Shown piece after piece: positions 57,598 through 64,000 of a DNA stretch of 64,000 nucleotides; position 1 is the first letter of the stretch, and every line of letters begins with the position of its first letter. The translations under genes and the position numbers were made by a program. The notes beneath the pieces are model-generated. The model saw only the letters and a program-made list of their open reading frames with translations, was not told where the DNA came from and made no database searches. Where the stretch lies: the NCBI RefSeq assembly GCF_030463535.1, contig NC_132878.1:21131925-21195924 (forward strand). The letters are read 5' to 3'. The DNA is from Salminus brasiliensis. Lineage: Eukaryota > Chordata > Actinopteri > Characiformes > Bryconidae.

Positions 57598-58071
57598 TGG
57601 GACTCTCTTCTATCGTCTTAACTTCTTTCTAGGCAAGCATGTGAACTTGGCCTAATTTAAATGTTTCAGAAATGTATTTATGAGAATCTATTGAGCATTC
57701 CTTTCTGGGGACTTTTAAATGTACTATTTTAAATGTATGTAATAAATTAAATGAAGACTAAATAAATTTCATTTTATAGAAAATGTCTTTTACTGGCTGC
57801 AAATGCAATGAGTTTCACTGCCACCACTAGGTGGCAGCAAGATTGTAACCTTTGGCCAAATGGATTTGTTGAACTTGTCTCAAAAGCAGACTAAACATGG
57901 GCAGGGAAGTTACCATTTCAAAGTGTTAGTTTGCCTAATTTGGGGTGAGGAGGCATACTATGCAGCCATTCTGCTCTGAAAGCCTGGAGATGTTGAAGAA
58001 AGCTTAAGAAATGAAATGAAGCCACCTGTGACATTATTTAGATCAGAGGGTAGTTTGTCAGGGATGTGTGG

Positions 58072-58099
58072 GTTTTTTTTTTTTTTTTTTTTTTTTTTT
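58072..58099. repeat. Poly(T) tract
   Basis: About 28 T residues between btg4 and its broken copy, near the boundary of the duplicated segment. Confidence 0.85.
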
Positions 58100-58301
58100 C
58101 CTAAAAAAAAGTTAAGCTTTGAGCATCTAATTGAATCTAATATGCAAAACACTGTTAGAACTCCAACACCTTGGGTGAGACTTGTATATTAATGCATCCA
58201 ATTAAACCTTTTAAAGTTGACTTGATCCCAAAAGTCTTAATTTAAGACCATTAGTGTGGACATGGATTAAATTTGGCCTTTGCCTTTAACCTGTCCATGC
58301 A

Positions 58302-59110
58302 GTTGAAGCACGCACAGTGACCAGGAGGAGAGTTCCATTAGCAGCAGCATAGCATAGAGTCAAAGTGCATCCCCACTGTGGCCCAACCCAAACAGTGTCT
58401 ACCAGGTATGTTTACACATTACTACAATTATTAGGAGTCCAATTTCTGTTGGACACTGATGCAAATTGAACTTGATTAGCAGTTTTAAGGGTTAAACTTC
58501 TGTTCTTTCCACCCCTCCCTGTTTCAGTTCAGCAAGTTTGGACCACCTGCACTCATGCAGTCTGGGGCTCCCTATCCCAAAAGGAAGCCCCATGCAGGGA
58601 ATGGCTACCAGCAGCGTTCGGGTGAACCATACCCTCCACGCAACAGCTTCAGGTATTACAGGCCCTCTTATGCTTTCTCTGGTCCGCGGGTGGACAAATA
58701 CCAGCAAGAATTGATCATAGCGGGACCCTTTTCTATAGTCTTGACTTCTTTCCAGGCAAGCATGTGAACTTGGCCTAATTGAAATGTTTCAGAAATGTAT
58801 TTGAGAATCTATAGAGCATTCCTTTTTGGGGACTTGTACTATTTTAATTTATTTAATAAATTGAGAAGTCTAAATAAATAATCTTTCATGAATGTCCTGT
58901 CTTTTGCAGACCACAAAAAAAATTTCATGGCAACCACTAGGTGGCAGCAAGATGGTGACCTTTGGCCACATGGATTTGTTTTTAAATTGAAATGGGAACT
59001 CTTTCCTGCCCACATGTATTTGCACGCTCAGTATTGAGTTAGTTTCCCTAATTTGGGGGAGGAGGGTAGTACACAGCTATTCTGCTCCGATAGACTGCCT
59101 GGATATGTAG
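58302..59110 (+). pseudogene. Broken tandem copy of btg4 3' half
   Basis: Partial duplicate of btg4 exon 3 end, intron 3, exon 4 and 3' flank, offset about 1131 bp. The exon 3 copy has lost much of the serine run and has an in-frame TAG (58355-58357), though its donor CCAG|GTATGT remains. The exon 4 copy starts at 58528 after an intact TTTCAG. It stays open and without indels for 58 codons (about 10 residue changes, e.g. W to G, H to R). An 8-nt deletion at 58702 then removes the normal end. No copy of exons 1-2 is seen. The copied 3' UTR (AATAAA near 58856) and CACTAGGTGGCAGCAAGAT (58935) follow. Could serve as an alternative last exon but is more likely a decaying duplicate. Confidence 0.9.
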
Positions 59111-59119
59111 AGGAAGGCT

Positions 59120-61370
59120 TTATAAGAAATAAGATTAAGCAACCCAAAACTAGTTCTAGGAACAGGAGTAAATTGTCATACGTTGGTCTCAAACAGTACT
59201 TTATGTCTGTCTAGGTCAAAGACTAAAAGGAGCTCTTGACATCCCAAGGACCCCAAAAAACCCAGGAAAATGTAGTTTGCGCAAGTAACTTTGGTTTTCC
59301 TGTGGGTTGTAAGTGTGCAGCTCTTTCAACAACTTCTTTCTTGTGTAAGGGGTTTAGATACTATTAGAAATGTGGTAAATTACATATGACACTTTAAAAA
59401 ATGACATCCCCTTAACCCAAAAACTACTGCAATCCATCCAGATTTATTTAAGTTAACTACTTTTTACATGTACTTCACAAGGGTACATTTAATGTTAAAT
59501 TGCTTTTTACTGCTTAGTAGATATTTTTATGCTTCTGTTCAAAACAGTATACACAGCAATGCTGCTTATGTTGCTAATAGTGATCCATAAGTTCTTGCTC
59601 CCAAACTACCTTGACAAGTTGTGGTCTTTTGATGGGTGTATTAATACAGTACAGTACATCATTAAAATGGTGATTCCATGAATGGGAGTAGGTTGATGGT
59701 CTACTGCAACGGTTGAGTACCATCATGAAACCTGGTCTGCTCTTTGTTTTGTGCGCTCGCTCTACAGAGCTGGTTAAGAAATGTTTTCTCATGAGTGCAG
59801 CCATGGAAAATGCACAAAAAGTGCCTGAGGCTTCCAACAGGAAACTAAACTGATGAAAACCTTGAAATTCCTGCATTAAACATTTACTTATGGGAGAATC
59901 AGGAATATTGTTGCTTTATTGAAAAAATGATTATTTATTTATTTTTACAGCAGATGTTTTAAAAGTGGCTTTTGCATGAATCAGGGTTTAGAATCACTAA
60001 TGAGTGAAGGGAAGAACTCCTTAGGAGCGTGAGGAACCAAAAGATAACGTCTTAACTTGGGTCACACCCAGTGACGCTGATAGAAATTAACAGCCCAGTC
60101 TCTTCCTGATTCCTACAAGTGCACACAAAGTTTGTTTGCTAGTTTATTTATTTATTTTAAATAAATGAACATTCTGACATGTTGGCCCTCTGCAAAATTG
60201 TTTGTTCTGAAGTGTAATAGAGCAACCACAGGCCTGCAGCCCCAGCTGAGCTTGAAAAACTCTGCTTAACAACTGGTTAGGCTGTATCAGGTACAGTGTT
60301 AATGAAGAACACTGTACCACTGTGTGTGGGGAAGTACATGGTAGGTGGGGCCCTATACCGTATAGCCCGTAACCAAGGCCTGCAGTTCCGGCCACAGATC
60401 TATAATATACAGTACAATAAGGCTCATTTCTGTTAGCCATCCTATGGGATTCTAGTAGTATGTTACCACTAAGCTAACGGCAGTGCCCTTAAACTTTAGT
60501 TTTTTGGCCGTTCTAAATTAAATATTTACATTTGAAGCTAATAACAGATGTTCCCTGTTTGAGTTCAAGTTTCCTGATTTCCTGTTCCATCAAATTGAAC
60601 CCTATTGTTGTAGATAAAACCTAAAAATGAAACACTGTAGTCTTGCAGAGTTTAAAAACAAACATGTTTCTAATAAATAAAACTCAACTCCCAGAGTAAT
60701 TTTCAAATTCCTAGAAATCAGTAGTGAGAGATCCCACTGCTAAAGATGAACGTGAGAGGCGGTCCAGCTCAAGCCCCACTTTGTTTTCTTAGCTGTATAA
60801 TCACAGCGTAGCAACCATTGGTATCTGCCATCATTTCAGTCAGCCTTTCAGTTTATGAAGTGTTTATGTGTAAAGATCTGAATCAAAAGACCTGACCTGA
60901 CGTCCTGCCTGGTACCCTGTGGAGTACAGTATTTTCTCTACCCATTTACAAAGCTGAAAACACAAGCTCATGCTGAAAGGTGTGGTGTTGACGTGTTGAA
61001 AAGCTGCTTCTTTGTTTCAATTGTTGAACTGTACAATGTGCCACTGAATAGCTTTTAAAGTAGCTTTAAACAGGCAGTGCTAAAGTAAAGATCTTTGTCA
61101 AGACACCAGATCATCAGTTGTGGCGGTGTGTTTCTGGACAGGTTGCTGTTCGTGTTTTAGCTTGTTGTCGTGTTTGTCAATTTGATTTCGAACAGGTCTG
61201 GGTACACTGGTTTCCACTTGTTTAATCAGTTGGTCTCAGCCTTCCTGTGTTGTTGAGATGAAAACATACAGCCATGCCAACTCTTCATAAATAAGACTGG
61301 ATGCCCCTGCTTTAGACAGCCCTGTTGGTGTACAATAGATTTGGTGTAGGTGGGAAGATGGGCTGCAGGC
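59120..61370. other. Intergenic DNA downstream of btg4
   Basis: AT-rich, with short open frames of low coding character on both strands. No recognised gene or RNA. Confidence 0.5.
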
Positions 61371-61379
61371 TGATGTCAA

Positions 61380-62740
61380 GACATTGCAGAATCAAATGTA
61401 TAAAATATGCTTCTCTAGCACACCTGACAAAGTTGTTCTGGTGCCATTTGGGGCAGCGATAATCCACTGGGATGATTGTATCATCCAGGCATTTATCAAA
61501 ATCAGCAACTCCCCGGAATTCTCAAACTATTTCTGTTATAATGTTATTACGTCAGGTTGGTTTTATCTGTACCTGCAAAAAACTGTAGAACTGTTTCTCA
61601 GAGAAGCTATTATGAGGCTGAAGAACAAGAATATGACCCGAAATCAGTCAAACTTTACCAAAAACTGTGTGGATTATTATTAGGAGGAAATAATGCACTG
61701 GTGAGCTCATTAATCACACAGAGACATGTAGGTCAAGGAAGACCTCCACTACTGATTTCAGAACAATCTTGACTATAATAAGGAAAAGTCTTCAACTGTC
61801 TATCTGATTTCAGAAACAGCCTATAGGAGGTGGGTGTGTATGTGTCAGAGACTACTATCCACAGAAGACTTCATGGACAGAAATACAGGGGTTACACTGC
61901 AAGATGCAAACCGATAAACAGAATGACCAGATAACAGTACTTGAGACCCTGCACAGGTTTGGAAAAAGGCCTTTTGGACAGATGAGACCAAGATTAACCT
62001 GTATGAGAGGGATGGCAAGTGCCCACAATCCAGGTGTGTAGACAAAAAGAAATGGGCATGTTCCATCTCATCTGTAAAACATGCTTTGGGCATTTATGGT
62101 TGCTACAGGTACTGGCACACTGCGGAAGGCAGTAGCACAATGAATTCAAGCTCACTGGGTGGTGCTTCATCTGAAAGCAAGGTGAGTATTCATTGGAGGG
62201 GAGTTGTTTTACAAGCCAGTCACCTGATTTAAATCCAATTGAGCATGTGTTCCATATGCTGAAGGCGAAAACTTAAGGGAACAAGGCCCCAAAACCATCA
62301 GAAGCTGAAGATGGCTGCATTAGAGGCTTGGCAAAGCATCTCCAGAGAATATTCTCCACACCTGGTGATGTCTATCAATGGAAACCCATTCCATGAAGCT
62401 CTCTGCCCAGTGTTCTGGAGCTAATCTGAAGGCCACATGAAGTTTGGAGGCCTGTAGCCGCATCAGCATCTGCTGTCATTATACCACTGACAGTTGTCAG
62501 TGGAATATTTAGTAGCGAAGAAATTTCATGACTGGACTTGATGCACAGATGGCATCCTCTCACGCTACCACACTGGAATTCACTGAGCTCCTGAGAGCTA
62601 CCCATTCTTTCACAAATGTTTGTAGAAGCAGTCTGCATGCCTAGGGCTTGGTTTTATACACCTGTGGCCATGGAATTGATTGGAACACCTGAATTAAATG
62701 ATTTGGATGGATGAGTGAATACTTTTGGCAGTATAATGTT
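61380..62740 (+). mobile_element. Degenerate Tc1/mariner-like transposon
   Basis: The plus strand keeps scattered transposase words in several frames. These include AFWTDETKINLYE-like sequence at about 61968-62006, a SPDLNPIEH-like block near 62219-62250, and LKMAALEAWQSIS at about 62304-62342. It ends with GAATACTTTTGGCAGTATAATG (62718-62739), an end motif common in these elements. Many stops; inactive. Confidence 0.8.
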
Positions 62741-62754
62741 TGTCCCAAACGTTA

Positions 62755-63640
62755 GGTCCCAAACATCAGATAAACGCAGGAAAGCCCAAAGAACTGGTGG
62801 TGGATTTCCGCGGGTGCAGACACCCCCCTCCATCAGTGAACATCCAGGGTATGAACATCGAGAGCATGGACTCTTATAAATACCTGGTTGTACATCTGAA
62901 CAACAAACTGGACTGGTCAGTCAACACTGCTGCACTCTACAAGAAAGGCCAGAGTAGACTCCACCTGCTGAGGAGATTGAGGTCCTTTGGAGTGCAGGGA
63001 GCACTCCTGAGGACTTTCTTCGACACAGTGGTGGCATCTGCCATCTTTTATGGAGTGGTCTGCTGGGGCAGTAGCATCTCGACGGCAGATATGAAGAGAC
63101 TGAACAAACTCATGAAGAGGGCCGGCTCTGTCCTGGGATGCTTTTTAGACCCAGTGCAAGTGGTGGGAGACAGGAGGATGACAGCCAAGCTGGCATCCAT
63201 GCTGGTGAACGGCTCCCACCCCATGCATGAGACTCCGGCAGCACTGGGCAGCTCCTTTAGTGACAGACTGCTTCACCCCAAGTGTGTGAAGGAGCGGTAT
63301 CGCAGGTCCTTCCTTCCTGCTGCCGTCAGACTACACATCCTGCACTGCTCCCAGCGGACCACACACACACTTAACTACACACACATGTTCAGGGAACAGA
63401 GGTCCCACAATGTATAAATACTATGTGCAGTAACCCCCCCCCCCCCCCACATGTGCAATTAAGACTCATTTGCAATAAACTGTAAATAATATTGTTATTG
63501 CTTTTTTAATTCCTATTTATATTGTGTATATAGTGTAATTTATTTATCTACGAGTGTCTTGCTATCCCTTTCTGCTGTGACACTGAGAATTTCTCCATTG
63601 TGGGACTAATAAAGGATTATCTTATCTTATCTTATTATGG
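62755..63640 (+). mobile_element. 5'-truncated LINE (L2/CR1-like) with open RT C-terminus
   Basis: From about 62776 the plus frame is open to the stop at 63415-63417. It encodes the C-terminal part of a non-LTR reverse transcriptase: KELVVDFR, SYKYLVVHLNNKLDWSVNT, LHLLRRLRSFGVQGALL, SAIFYGVVCWGSS, RYRRSFLPAAVRL. The catalytic RT motifs lie upstream in a full element and are missing. The 3' UTR has a C-run (63435-63449) and ends in AATAAAGGATTATC + (TTATC)n at about 63609-63634, the tandem tail of such LINEs. It directly abuts the Tc1-like element. Confidence 0.85.
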
Positions 63641-64000
63641 TGCTCTGAAATGAGGGAGACTGTGTATAAAAAAACTGTTGTAATTTTAACCTCGTGAAAC
63701 ATATATTCAAATACCCTAAAATTAAAGTCTGAATATGATATTTGAAGCAGGAGAAACTGTGAAGCAGTAGGGGAATATCAATGAGTATTTATGGAGGGCA
63801 CTTTAACTGTGCTACTTTAACCTAAACATATATACATATACATATTTATTTATACATATTTAACCTAAACAAATATAAATGAACTCAATTATAATAAGTT
63901 GATATAACTCAGTCAACTCTTTAATGTAGAAAGTCATCAAAAATGTTCCCCAAATGTATCTTTGATGTGTTACCTTGTTAAGTAAAATACATATTTCTCA
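63641..64000. other. Right-edge AT-rich DNA
   Basis: No gene seen to the end of the window. Confidence 0.5.

Noticed and set aside
61384-61683. 99-codon plus ORF as a gene
   Set aside because: Lies at the start of a decayed Tc1-like element and shows no consistent homology.

Overview
This is a vertebrate, almost certainly teleost, nuclear genomic window. The genes are split by long AT-rich introns with GT/AG borders. There are CpG-rich promoter patches, many decayed Tc1/mariner remnants, tRNA-derived SINEs, LINE 3' ends and short simple repeats typical of ray-finned fish. Nothing bacterial, viral or plasmid-like was seen.

Layout: (1) about 353-19433, minus strand: the 5' two-fifths of sik2 (salt-inducible kinase 2), exons 1-8, with the rest of the gene off the left edge. 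(2) 21701-32079, minus: a complete seven-exon layn (layilin, a C-type lectin membrane receptor). (3) 34657-46028, minus: hoatz (C11orf88 homologue, a motile-cilium/sperm protein), six exons. (4) 47075-47405, minus: microRNA genes mir-34c and mir-34b, with a probable spliced host-transcript first exon and CpG promoter at 49814-50250. (5) 55439-57597, plus: btg4 (maternal BTG/TOB anti-proliferative adaptor), four exons, followed at about 58300-59110 by a broken tandem copy of its 3' half. (6) 61380-63640: a decayed Tc1-like element abutting a 5'-truncated LINE with a still-open reverse-transcriptase C-terminus.

The order sik2-layn-hoatz-mir34b/c-btg4, with btg4 divergent from the rest, is the one I recall for human 11q23 (SIK2-LAYN-C11orf88-MIR34B/C-BTG4). 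The window is therefore a conserved synteny block. It contains a ciliogenesis sub-cluster (hoatz and mir-34b/c, same strand, about 1 kb apart) next to a germline gene (btg4).

No unprecedented system was found. The items most worth checking are the mir-34b/c-hoatz arrangement with RFX X-box-like and E2F-like sites, the hoatz exon 1 splice-phase conflict, the broken btg4 duplication, a GC-AG intron in sik2 and a perfect 36-bp palindrome. Exon borders were assigned by eye from splice motifs, reading phase and remembered homologues. Repeat family names come from recalled consensus features, not a database search.
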